The notes below the pieces were generated by a model. It had not been told where the DNA came from. It searched no databases and saw nothing but the letters and a program-made list of their open reading frames with translations. 64,000 bases of DNA, from the NCBI GenBank assembly GCA_964450385.1, contig CAYVEC010000005.1, forward strand, positions 26,167 to 90,166. The letters run 5' to 3'. Position 1 is the first letter of the stretch, and each line of letters begins with the position of its first letter. A program made the translations under genes and the position numbers. Shown here piece after piece: positions 42,451 to 50,103 of this stretch. The DNA comes from JAKLFA01 sp964450385. Its GTDB lineage: Bacteria > Omnitrophota > Gorgyraeia > Zapsychrales > JANLHA01.

Positions 42451-43176
42451 TCAGGGCAGATAATCATGCTTGATCTGTTTCAGGCTCTTCAGAATATTGC
42501 GCTTGACCACATGATGATCTGCCTCGAGCTGGGCCAGAATATGTTTTAAGAAGACCCGTTTTGAACGCTGATCGTTCGGGCACTGATGCCCGGCCAAATC
42601 CTTGATCCGGCCCTGAGCCACAAGAGCACGGATATCCCGTTCCTGAACATAGGCCAACGGCCGAATGATGGTGATCAGCCCCTTGAACATCTCCTGACGG
42701 GGGCACATCGCGCCGATCTCGGCCCGGTAGAACATATTCATCAAAATGGTCTCAACGATATCATCCAGATGATGACCAAAGGCGATCTTGCGGCATCCGA
42801 TGCGGTCCGCCATCTGAAACAGGGTCTTGCGCCGCAGCTGCGCGCAATGATAACAATTCACATCCTCCCACCGCCCGCCCTGGACGATGTCCGCATGTTC
42901 AACGAACAACGGGATCCCGGTCCCCCGGAGATACTCCTCGAGCTCGCTTCTTGGAAATCCCGGGATCCCCATATCCACGAACCCCGCGTAGAGCTCATAC
43001 TTGACCGGGGCAAACCGCTGGCGGTACCTCAAGAATTCAAGAAGGGCCAGACTGTCCTTGCCGCCTGACAAGGCGATCAGAATCTTGTCCCCCTCAGCGA
43101 TCATGGTATAATCGCCGATCGCCTCACCGATCTTGTGAGACACCACATAATACAGGTCGCGATCATCCGTCACCAT
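42451..43176 (-). CDS. TtcA-family tRNA thiolase (PP-loop ATPase)
   Basis: Adenylates and thiolates tRNA cytidine-32 or a related position. The 241 residues hold the PP-loop SGGKDSLALLEFL, CYHCAQLRRKTLF (iron-sulfur CxxC), FGHHLDDIVETILMNMFY, IRPLAYVQERDI and a third Cys in GHQCPNDQRSKR. The start is uncertain: ATG 43176 gives a family-like N-terminus; ATG 43209 is possible. It overlaps the preceding receiver gene. Confidence 0.9.
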   Translation of the reverse strand: MVTDDRDLYYVVSHKIGEAIGDYTMIAEGDKILIALSGGKDSLALLEFLRYRQRFAPVKYELYAGFVDMGIPGFPRSELEEYLRGTGIPLFVEHADIVQGGRWEDVNCYHCAQLRRKTLFQMADRIGCRKIAFGHHLDDIVETILMNMFYRAEIGAMCPRQEMFKGLITIIRPLAYVQERDIRALVAQGRIKDLAGHQCPNDQRSKRVFLKHILAQLEADHHVVKRNILKSLKQIKHDYLP

Positions 43177-43612
43177 CAGGTCCGTTCGTATCCCCTCGCA
43201 CCGGATCATCGCTTCGGCCGGCGCGGGCCTCATTCAAGGTCTTGCGAAGCGCGCTCAACAGTTCGGGAAAATATAACGGTTTGGCCACAACCCGGAACTG
43301 CTCGCCTTCGATCTCGAGCCGTTTTTTTCCATGATCCTCAATGAGCACGGACATAAAGACGATCGGGATCTGACGCGTCTCCGGGTCCCGGCGGAGATCC
43401 AGGGCAAGCTCCCCGCCGCTCTTATCCGGGATCATCACATCAAGCAGAATAATATCCGGGTGGAATTCTTTGGCGACCGGCATGGCATGGTAGGAATCAA
43501 GGACCGTTCGAGCCTCATACTCGCCCCCATGAGCCAAGCGGCTCTCTAGGAGATGGAGGACCCCGGGGTCGTCATCAACGATCAGGATCCGTTTTTTTCT
43601 CGTCTCGGTCAC
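43163..43612 (-). CDS. Receiver-only response regulator
   Basis: Second single-domain receiver, 149 residues: acidic pocket DDD, phospho-acceptor DIILLDVMIPDKSGG, conserved VAKPLY lysine. The tail (RSDDPVRGDTNGPDGDG) is low-complexity. A GTG at 43612 with GAGG 6 nt upstream is the preferred start; the frame is open further but overlaps the PEBP gene. No cognate kinase next to it. Confidence 0.88.
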   Translation of the reverse strand: MTETRKKRILIVDDDPGVLHLLESRLAHGGEYEARTVLDSYHAMPVAKEFHPDIILLDVMIPDKSGGELALDLRRDPETRQIPIVFMSVLIEDHGKKRLEIEGEQFRVVAKPLYFPELLSALRKTLNEARAGRSDDPVRGDTNGPDGDG

Positions 43613-44117
43613 CCGCAGCCTCTTTTCCAAAAACCCCCATGACCATAGCCTCATCGATCACCCGCCCATCGACCGCGTCGATCACCTGCTGACTGGTGAG
43701 CCCAGGCGGCAGATCCAACATCACATCCAGGACATACACGGAAAAATAATATTGGTGCCGACCGGACGGTGGACAGGGCCCGTCATACTGGACCCGGCCA
43801 AAATCATTGATCCCCTGAGTCCCCGGGACGCTGTCACGCCGAATATGATTGATCACGGGCATATTATAAACAACCCAGTGGACCCACGACCCGCTCGGCG
43901 CGTCAACATCATAGACAAGAAGCAGGAGGCTCTTGGCCTCAGGAGGGATCCCCGAGATCTGGAGTCGGGGATTCACGTCAGGGCCGTGGCAGGTGAATTC
44001 AGCTGGGATCTCCTCCCCAGACCCAAAGTCAAGACTCATGATCTCGGTCGCGTCGGCCGAACCAAGGCCGCCCGCCACCAGCGCCAGGGCCATCCCTACG
44101 GTGATGACGAATCTCAT
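43575..44117 (-). CDS. PEBP / YbhB-YbcL family protein, exported
   Basis: Phosphatidylethanolamine-binding-protein fold, 180 residues with a signal peptide (FVITVGMALALVAGGLGSADA). Core motifs: FTCHGPDVNPRLQISGIP, YDVDAPSGSWVHWVVYNMP, GPCPPSGRHQYYFSVYVLD. Ligand-binding residues Asp and His are retained. Function of bacterial members is unclear (small-ligand or lipid binding). ATG at 44117, 8 bp after the RlpA-like gene. Confidence 0.92.
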   Translation of the reverse strand: MRFVITVGMALALVAGGLGSADATEIMSLDFGSGEEIPAEFTCHGPDVNPRLQISGIPPEAKSLLLLVYDVDAPSGSWVHWVVYNMPVINHIRRDSVPGTQGINDFGRVQYDGPCPPSGRHQYYFSVYVLDVMLDLPPGLTSQQVIDAVDGRVIDEAMVMGVFGKEAAGDRDEKKTDPDR

Positions 44118-44125
44118 GCCGCCTC

Positions 44126-44524
44126 CTAAATTTTTTCGACAAAAACCTGAATCAGACCGCGTTCCTTACGACTGATCACCGAAAAAGCCGCCTTCGTTAA
44201 ATCGATCACCCGGCCCTGCCGAACGAACCGACGATGAGGGCCCCGGTCATTGACGCGAACGGTGACCGACTGCCCGTTCTCCTTATTCGTCACCTTTAAC
44301 CGCGTCCCGAAGGGGACACCCCACATCGCACATGTGAGCTCCCGGTCATCAAAGACCTCATTGTTCGCTGTGCGCAGCCGAACCCCAGGATCACGACGAG
44401 AATACCATGACGCCATGCCGTGAACAGGGAACGAAAAAGAGACCGGCGCCATCTCCATATAATACTGCCAGCTCAGCCACAGCAGCCCGGCCATCAACAG
44501 AACTCGTCTGACCCCTTTACTCAG
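44126..44524 (-). CDS. RlpA-like double-psi beta-barrel protein
   Basis: Short envelope protein with a signal anchor (VLLMAGLLWLSWQYYMEMA) and the RlpA DPBB domain: GMASWYSRRDPG, ELTCAMWGVPFGTRLKVTN, VTVRVNDRGPHRRFVRQGRVIDLT with the catalytic-type Asp. RlpA proteins act on denuded peptidoglycan; no SPOR domain is present. Start is unclear: the TTG at 44587 lies upstream of the likely transcription start. A CTG at 44524 has GGGGAGG at good spacing and gives a basic n-region. ATG 44494 is the conservative alternative. Confidence 0.8.
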   Translation of the reverse strand: MSKGVRRVLLMAGLLWLSWQYYMEMAPVSFSFPVHGMASWYSRRDPGVRLRTANNEVFDDRELTCAMWGVPFGTRLKVTNKENGQSVTVRVNDRGPHRRFVRQGRVIDLTKAAFSVISRKERGLIQVFVEKI

Positions 44525-44557
44525 TCCGGCCTCCCCTCGATCCCTTGTTGCCCGTTT

Positions 44558-44587
44558 ATTGTACCCTAAAGACCCCCTGGTCAACAA
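44558..44587 (-). promoter_or_regulatory. Promoter of the RlpA-like gene
   Basis: -10 TACAAT (44563-44558) on the minus strand. Two possible -35 boxes overlap: TTGACC (44584-44579, spacer 15) or TTGTTG (44587-44582, spacer 18). Confidence 0.5.
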
Positions 44588-44661
44588 GTCATTCCCCCAG
44601 AAAAATCCGCGTCCCCCGGGCCTGACTATTCGCCCAAAACGTGAAATTTCCGTTATCGCTC

Positions 44662-44690
44662 TTGCCCCGCCCCATCTCGCCAGCTATACT
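44662..44690 (+). promoter_or_regulatory. phoH promoter
   Basis: TTGCCC (44662-44667), 17-nt spacer, TATACT (44685-44690), followed by a short leader with AAGGAAC before the ATG at 44709. Confidence 0.72.
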
Positions 44691-44708
44691 TAAGGTGAAG
44701 GAACAGAC

Positions 44709-46040
44709 ATGGCACCAAAACCGAAAAAAATCTTCGTCCTCGATACCAATGTCATCCTCCACGACAGTTCATGCCTCTATCATTTCCATGAACACGATAT
44801 TGCCCTTCCGATCGCCGTGATCGAGGAGCTCGATCAATTTAAAAAGGGCAATGAAACACTGCATTACCACGCCCGTCGTTTTCTGCGAACGATCGACCAG
44901 CTCAGCGAATCGCATCTCTTCAACGGCGGGGTCCCGATCAGCAAAAAACACGGCAAACTTTCGATCGTCCTCACCCGAGGATTCCACAAGGAGCTCGCCG
45001 CCCATTTTTCAACTGACCGCCCAGATAACCATATCCTCAACGCGGCCTTTGTCCTGTCAAAAAAATATCCCAAACGCAAGGTCACCCTCGTTAGCAAAGA
45101 CGTCAACCTCCGCATGAAGGCCAAGGCGATCGGGCTGATCGCTGAGGACTACACGAGTGATCACGTCCGGGACATCTCAGAGATCTATAAGGGCTACCGC
45201 TTCGAGGAGAATGTCTCGCTCGACGTCATTGAGAAGATCCATAATCGGCCCTACACCATCTCCCCCGATGAACTCCGGGCGCATAAGAAATTCCTCCCGA
45301 ATGAATACGTGATCATGCGCAATGACCAGAAGTCAGCCCTCGGCTATTATGACGCGACGACCCAGCAGATCCACCGGATCCAAAAGCTCTCGGCCCAGGG
45401 CATCAAGCCGCGCAACGCCGAACAGGTTTTTGCCCTTCACGCCCTGCTCAACAATGATATCAAACTCGTCACGATCTCCGGCAAAGCCGGGACCGGAAAG
45501 ACCCTCCTCGCCCTGGCAGCCGCCCTGGCGTGCCGTGATAAATACAACGAGGTCTTTATTGCCCGTCCGGTGATGCCGCTCAGCGGCAAGGACATCGGCT
45601 ATCTGCCCGGAAACATCTCAGAAAAACTGAATCCGTATATGCAGCCGCTGTACGATAATCTCGGAGTCGTGCGTAAGGAACGGATCGAATCAGACCGGAA
45701 GCAGAGTAAGCTCATTAAACTTCTGGATGAGGAGAACCTTGTGATCGCGCCCCTGGCCTATATCCGGGGACGGAGCCTCGTGGACGTCTATTTCATCGTT
45801 GATGAGGCGCAAAACCTCACCCCGCATGAGGTCAAGACGATCATCACGCGGGCCGGCGAAAACACCAAGATGGTCTTCACGGGCGACATCTTCCAGATCG
45901 ACCACCCGTATCTCGACACCTACTCGAACGGCCTCAGCTATCTCATCAATAAGATGCAGGGCCAAAAACTCTACACCCATATCAATCTTGAAAAAGGCGA
46001 GCGCTCCGAACTCGCCGAACTCGCAAGCAACGTCCTTTAA
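44709..46040 (+). CDS. phoH: PhoH2-type protein: PIN domain plus PhoH ATPase
   Basis: 443-residue fusion of an N-terminal PIN RNase domain (FVLDTNVILHD, PIAVIEELDQFKKG, DNHILNAAF, about 1-140) and a C-terminal PhoH ATPase (Walker A GKAGTGKTLLALAA near 258, Walker B YFIVDEAQNLTPHE, GENTKMVFTGDIFQID). PhoH2 proteins are sequence-specific RNA helicase/RNases that can also act as VapC-like toxins. No antitoxin gene overlaps it here. Single gene, divergent from the RlpA-like gene. Confidence 0.94.
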   Translation: MAPKPKKIFVLDTNVILHDSSCLYHFHEHDIALPIAVIEELDQFKKGNETLHYHARRFLRTIDQLSESHLFNGGVPISKKHGKLSIVLTRGFHKELAAHFSTDRPDNHILNAAFVLSKKYPKRKVTLVSKDVNLRMKAKAIGLIAEDYTSDHVRDISEIYKGYRFEENVSLDVIEKIHNRPYTISPDELRAHKKFLPNEYVIMRNDQKSALGYYDATTQQIHRIQKLSAQGIKPRNAEQVFALHALLNNDIKLVTISGKAGTGKTLLALAAALACRDKYNEVFIARPVMPLSGKDIGYLPGNISEKLNPYMQPLYDNLGVVRKERIESDRKQSKLIKLLDEENLVIAPLAYIRGRSLVDVYFIVDEAQNLTPHEVKTIITRAGENTKMVFTGDIFQIDHPYLDTYSNGLSYLINKMQGQKLYTHINLEKGERSELAELASNVL

Positions 46041-46753
46041 CCCGTGACCGGGATCAGCCGTCCAAGCAGCGCTTGAAGCGCCGTCTCCACACGAAGGATC
46101 CGTCTGCCGAGTGAGATCGCCTTAAACCCCTGGCCTTCAAAGGCCTCGACCTCATTCCGAAGGAACCCGCCCTCAGGTCCGATGGCAAGCGTGACCGCGC
46201 CGTGCAGATCCGCCGGGCAGACTTCGACCGCATCCGGATGAGCAATCAGGCGCAGTCCCTCAGAGAGGGTCGGGATCCCCTGTGACATGAATTCATCAAA
46301 TGTTCGGCACAGCGTGATCTCCGGCAGAACGGTGTCACCGGCCTGCTCGAGACCCAAAACCATCTGATGCCTCACCGCCTCAGGCTCGATCGATGGACTC
46401 AACCAAAAGCTCTTTTCCACCCGGGCCGTCTGGATCACGATCAGGCGCCGGACCCCGAGCGCCGTGACGGCTGAGATCACACGCCTAAAGACCGGGGGAC
46501 GCGGCAAGGCAAGGATCACCGTGATATCATGTTTCGGCGGGGGCGGCTCGTGAAGCTCAACCGCCATCTCAACCGCATCATCCCCGATCCGAACAATCTG
46601 CCCTCTTCCGATGAGACCGTTCAATGCCCCGACGGCAAAGGCATCACCCTCGCCCGCCTTCAAAATGTTGACAAGATGCTCCCGGCGCCGTCCGGTCACA
46701 CGCGCGCGACCACTGACAAGGAAATCCCGCTCCTCAAGAATGATGAGGTTCAT
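46037..46753 (-). CDS. rsmE: RsmE, 16S rRNA m3U1498 methyltransferase
   Basis: SPOUT methyltransferase of 238 residues. N-terminal PUA-like domain (about 1-75), then ILALPRPPVFRRVISAVTALGV, VTLAIGPEGGFLRNEVEAFEG and ISLGRRILRVETA, the SAM-binding knot. The ATG overlaps the aminotransferase stop by 4 bp. Converges with phoH, their stops overlapping by 4 bp. Confidence 0.94.
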   Translation of the reverse strand: MNLIILEERDFLVSGRARVTGRRREHLVNILKAGEGDAFAVGALNGLIGRGQIVRIGDDAVEMAVELHEPPPPKHDITVILALPRPPVFRRVISAVTALGVRRLIVIQTARVEKSFWLSPSIEPEAVRHQMVLGLEQAGDTVLPEITLCRTFDEFMSQGIPTLSEGLRLIAHPDAVEVCPADLHGAVTLAIGPEGGFLRNEVEAFEGQGFKAISLGRRILRVETALQALLGRLIPVTG

Positions 46754-47922
46754 CGCCGCTCCCTGATGAGCGCTACGAGTTCCCGGATCCCCGAGGCAAA
46801 GACCTCGGGACGGGGAAGAAGACTCACCACAACGATCGGACCGGTATCAAAATCAAAAAAATATCCCGGGTAAACATAAGCCCCTCGCTCCCGCACGAGG
46901 TCAAGGACAAAAGTCTCCTCATCACAAGCGGTCTTGATCTCAACGACCGCGTTCCACCCCCCGTCCGCGCCAAGACAAACCGCGTCATCCGGATCAAGTC
47001 CCATGAGCACCGCGCGATTTTCTTCGACCCGTGCCCGCACCTGAGTTTGAATCTCTCCTTTCATCCCCAGGAGCGAGGGCAAGGCGTACTGGACCGGCGT
47101 GTTGACCGAAAGATACGCGTCCGCCACGATCTCAAGACGCCGCACCGCCTCCCGCGCCTCAGCCTCTGGTCCGCTCACAATGATCCACGAGACCTTCATC
47201 TGCGGCAGGGCAAGCGCCTTCGACAGGCCGCCAAGAACAAAGGTCAGTACCTCCCGCTGTCCCGCCAACGAACCCTGCGGTGACGAGGGATCGAAAAAAT
47301 AATCAAGGAACACCTCATCAGAGATGATCGGCACGTGATAACGGGCGCAGGTCTCCCGGAGAAAAAAATAATCATCGGCTGACAGCAGCGAACCCGTCGG
47401 ATTGTTCGGCTGAACAAGGACGACCGCCCGCGTCCGTTCACTGACGAGATCCGAAAGCGCCTCCCGGTCAAGCCGCCATGCCCCCTCCGCATAGATCAGG
47501 GGATACGAGCGGGCCGCGACATCATTGAGCCCAGCGAGACAGTCAAAAAGAGGATAACTCGGCCGCGGAAAAAGGATCTCATCGCCTGGATCAGCGAGCA
47601 ATCGAAACACGAAAGAATACGCCTCCGATGTGCTCGCCGTAAGGAACACCTGGTCCGAAGAGACCGCCCGCCCCTGGGCCAGATAATAGCGGCAGACCGC
47701 CTCGCGCGCCGCGAGCATCCCCTGGGGATGCGGATCATACAGAAGGCCCCTCTCATCAGTAAGGGCACGGAGAATCCGCTCGCCGGGATACTCTAGTCCG
47801 CAGACCGTCGGATTTGAGACCGTGAGGTCAGAGAGCCCTCTCCCCGACGCCCTCATCTCATCCACGGCCCGCACAATCGCGTTGGGCTCGCTCGGCCATC
47901 CTGTCCGCTGTGAAAACACCAT
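46750..47922 (-). CDS. Class I/II PLP aminotransferase
   Basis: Fold-type I aminotransferase of 390 residues. QPNNPTGSLLS, IISDEVFLDYFF and the PLP-lysine motif GGLSKALALPQMKVSW are visible, with a C-terminal LLPRPEVFASGIRELV. It belongs to the aspartate/alanine-type aminotransferases; the exact substrate cannot be told. GGGGAGAGG precedes the ATG at 47922. Sits between the coiled-coil gene and rsmE. Confidence 0.9.
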   Translation of the reverse strand: MVFSQRTGWPSEPNAIVRAVDEMRASGRGLSDLTVSNPTVCGLEYPGERILRALTDERGLLYDPHPQGMLAAREAVCRYYLAQGRAVSSDQVFLTASTSEAYSFVFRLLADPGDEILFPRPSYPLFDCLAGLNDVAARSYPLIYAEGAWRLDREALSDLVSERTRAVVLVQPNNPTGSLLSADDYFFLRETCARYHVPIISDEVFLDYFFDPSSPQGSLAGQREVLTFVLGGLSKALALPQMKVSWIIVSGPEAEAREAVRRLEIVADAYLSVNTPVQYALPSLLGMKGEIQTQVRARVEENRAVLMGLDPDDAVCLGADGGWNAVVEIKTACDEETFVLDLVRERGAYVYPGYFFDFDTGPIVVVSLLPRPEVFASGIRELVALIRERR

Positions 47923-47935
47923 CCCTCTCCCCTGG

Positions 47936-48613
47936 TTACGGCTGTTGCCGTTTAAGGCGTTCAAGCTCTGTCTCGACGATCCGCAGACGCTCGCGCACCT
48001 GATCATATTCTGTCTTCACGACCCAGGAGGCATCTTCATGCCGCTTGGCCAGACGGGCATTATCGGCGCGAAGGTCCATCACCTCTGACCGATAGGCGTC
48101 ATTTTGCGCCTTCGCCTTCGCCAACAACAATTCCTTTTCCTGGTCCGCCCGCGTCAGGTCATGAAGGCGCTCCTCAAGGTCGCGCTTTTCTTTCTGCAGC
48201 GACAAGACCTGGCGATGCTCGGCCTCAAGCCGTTCCTCAATATCTTTTAAGTCCGCCCTAAGTTTGTCCATCTGCCGGAATTTTTTCTGATGGTCCCCAT
48301 CCTCGCGCTCGCGCCACTCCTTCTGCTGACGAAGCCGCTCCTCGGCTGACTGCTGGCGCTGACGGACGCCGGTCAATTCGTCATCGAGCGCCTTCTGCCG
48401 TTTTTGCGCGTCCGCAAGTTCCGCCTTTAATCGCTGCGCGTGCCTCTCAAGACGGAGGGCCGCCTCCTGCCAATCCTTCTGCTCCTGCTCAACAACCGCC
48501 TTTTTCTTCGCCGGCTTCCGGCGGCGTGATGCCGACGGAAAAAGCGAGAAGAGCGCCACCGCAAAGACCGCAAAAATCACTCCCAGGACAATCAACAAAT
48601 ATGCATCACCCAT
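47936..48613 (-). CDS. Membrane-anchored coiled-coil protein
   Basis: Unrecognised 225-residue protein: one N-terminal membrane helix (YLLIVLGVIFAVFAVALFSLF), a basic patch (RRRKPAKKK), and an almost uninterrupted Gln/Glu/Lys/Arg-rich coiled coil to the C-terminus. No catalytic motif. Could be a scaffold or spacer at the inner membrane. ATG at 48613; 13 bp before the aminotransferase. Confidence 0.8.
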   Translation of the reverse strand: MGDAYLLIVLGVIFAVFAVALFSLFPSASRRRKPAKKKAVVEQEQKDWQEAALRLERHAQRLKAELADAQKRQKALDDELTGVRQRQQSAEERLRQQKEWREREDGDHQKKFRQMDKLRADLKDIEERLEAEHRQVLSLQKEKRDLEERLHDLTRADQEKELLLAKAKAQNDAYRSEVMDLRADNARLAKRHEDASWVVKTEYDQVRERLRIVETELERLKRQQP

Positions 48614-48651
48614 CGCTCACCCTCTCGCTATGCGACCCATCGATATAATAT

Positions 48652-48679
48652 GAAAGACCGATCGGCCGATCGGTCTTTC
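48652..48679. terminator. 28-bp perfect palindrome, probable terminator
   Basis: GAAAGACCGATCGG followed directly by its reverse complement. It lies just downstream of the AsmA-like gene on the minus strand and before the coiled-coil gene. As RNA it would make a very stable hairpin with a short T-rich tail (TCTTTC then AT-rich). Confidence 0.6.
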
Positions 48680-48703
48680 CCCCAAGGCGCTGCCATCCCG
48701 ATA

Positions 48704-49696
48704 TCATTTCCCCGTCTCCCCGACCAAATAGGCGAGATAGCCTTCGGGAAACGAGACCGGGATATTTCCTCTCAACGAGATCTGCTGTTTTTTATTCGCC
48801 ACGTCGAAGACCAGGACCCCTTTGTTCAGCCCGCTGTTCTGTAAGAACATTTTCGCGGAATCAAAGGCAAGCGAATCCTCGCCATCTCTGAAGATCGAGG
48901 CCATATCCGCCGCCTCAACACCAATGCGCGGATCATCAAAGGCCGCCCGGGCGATCCGGCCGTCCTTCGCCTCGACATTCACCGCAAAGATATCGATGGC
49001 CTGGGCACCGACAAGCCGCAGGGATCCCGCGAGGCGCGCATCAATATGGGCAAAGATCGCCGGATTCACCGCTGCCCACTGCCGCGCCTCAACCCCTTCA
49101 AACTCGGCCCAGATGACATAATTAAAATCCGGCTGAAATTCATAATCCGCCTGACCGGTAACAGTGCCGCCATAGGCCTTCGCCTGAATATCATTAAAAC
49201 TCGCCGCCTTGTGATCAACGCGAACCTGAGTCTGAACATCTCCCATTTGATAGCGCCAGATATTCAAACGCACGGCTGATACAACACCCCTCGCCGCCGT
49301 GATCTGTTTTTCACCTAAAACGAGCTCCATGTTCGCCTTCGCCTTCGTCACTCGAACCGGGCCCGCCTCAAGGGTCACCCCTTTCATCGCCATCTTAACG
49401 ATCTTACGTTCCTTCATCGTCGCGACAACGTCATGAATCCGAAGCTGCTCCGCGCGGACCGAGAATCGCTGCGAACGGTAGACAATCTCGGCCTGAACAT
49501 CAAAGAGGTCGAGGTTCTTAGGGTACTCCAACCGCTGACGCTGGCAGTGGAACGCGGCGAGCTCAATGTCGCCGAGATATTCCGCCGTGACATCACGGAG
49601 AAGGAGATTGATGACAAGCGGGGTATTGAACACTATTGTCCAAAATACGAGCGCAATAAGTGCACAGATGATCAACGGAAAAAGATACCTGTACAT
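48704..49696 (-). CDS. Membrane-anchored AsmA-like protein
   Basis: 330-residue protein with an N-terminal helix (FPLIICALIALVFWTIVF) and a long beta-rich domain of repeating amphipathic strands (VRAEQLRIHDVVATMKERK, MKGVTLEAGPVRVTKAKANME, AKAYGGTVTGQADYEF). The pattern resembles AsmA/TamB/DUF748-type proteins that span the periplasm and handle lipids. I do not see a family-defining motif, so this is a structural resemblance. Its ribosome-binding site is a run of ten G. Ends at the 28-bp palindrome. Confidence 0.75.
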   Translation of the reverse strand: MYRYLFPLIICALIALVFWTIVFNTPLVINLLLRDVTAEYLGDIELAAFHCQRQRLEYPKNLDLFDVQAEIVYRSQRFSVRAEQLRIHDVVATMKERKIVKMAMKGVTLEAGPVRVTKAKANMELVLGEKQITAARGVVSAVRLNIWRYQMGDVQTQVRVDHKAASFNDIQAKAYGGTVTGQADYEFQPDFNYVIWAEFEGVEARQWAAVNPAIFAHIDARLAGSLRLVGAQAIDIFAVNVEAKDGRIARAAFDDPRIGVEAADMASIFRDGEDSLAFDSAKMFLQNSGLNKGVLVFDVANKKQQISLRGNIPVSFPEGYLAYLVGETGK

Positions 49697-49699
49697 GAT

Positions 49700-49709
49700 C
49701 CCCCCCCCC
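49700..49709 (-). repeat. G10 tract at a ribosome-binding site
   Basis: Ten consecutive C on the plus strand, i.e. G10 followed by ATC and the ATG of the AsmA-like gene. The run forms the Shine-Dalgarno region, and its length could vary by slippage. Confidence 0.7.
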
Positions 49710-49731
49710 TTTGCCCGCAGACCAGGCTCGC

Positions 49732-50085
49732 TTAATTTTTATATAGCGCCCGAAGCTTATCCGCCTCCCGAACAAAGGCGCCAAATTGTTTAAACAAGGT
49801 CGTGAGAAGCTCATCGACCCCGTCCAGCACATCATCATTGGCCATGCCCTCGATCTGTCCGCACGTCTTATGAATCTGCTGGGCCGAGATATTCCCGGCG
49901 GCACCTTTAAGGGCGTGCGCAAGGTTCCGGACCTCTTCGGCCTCTCCTCGTTCGGAGACATCCTTCAGGACCGGATATTTCTCTTCGAAATCATCCTGAA
50001 AAATATCAAAAAGCTCGAGCAAGAGCTCTTTGTCATCCTGAACCCGGTCAAGCGCGTCTTCAACATCGATCACCCGTAACTCCAT
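49732..50085 (-). CDS. Histidine phosphotransfer (Hpt) domain protein
   Basis: 117-residue all-helical Hpt protein; the phospho-His lies in NLAHALKGAAGNI near residue 58, with FEEKYPVLKDV before it. It would pass phosphate from the REC domain of the hybrid kinase, 18 bp upstream in the same operon, to a separate response regulator such as the two receiver-only genes in this window. ATG at 50085. Confidence 0.9.
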   Translation of the reverse strand: MELRVIDVEDALDRVQDDKELLLELFDIFQDDFEEKYPVLKDVSERGEAEEVRNLAHALKGAAGNISAQQIHKTCGQIEGMANDDVLDGVDELLTTLFKQFGAFVREADKLRALYKN

Positions 50086-50103
50086 AAGAAACCCTTTCGT
50101 TAA

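Noticed and set aside
44709..46040. PhoH2 as part of a toxin-antitoxin pair
   Set aside because: PhoH2 can pair with a small upstream PhoAT, but the upstream sequence holds only a promoter and the divergent RlpA-like gene.
48644..48844. Small plus-strand gene starting after TATAAT at 48644
   Set aside because: No -35 box, no Shine-Dalgarno, and the frame overlaps the 3' half of the minus-strand AsmA-like gene.
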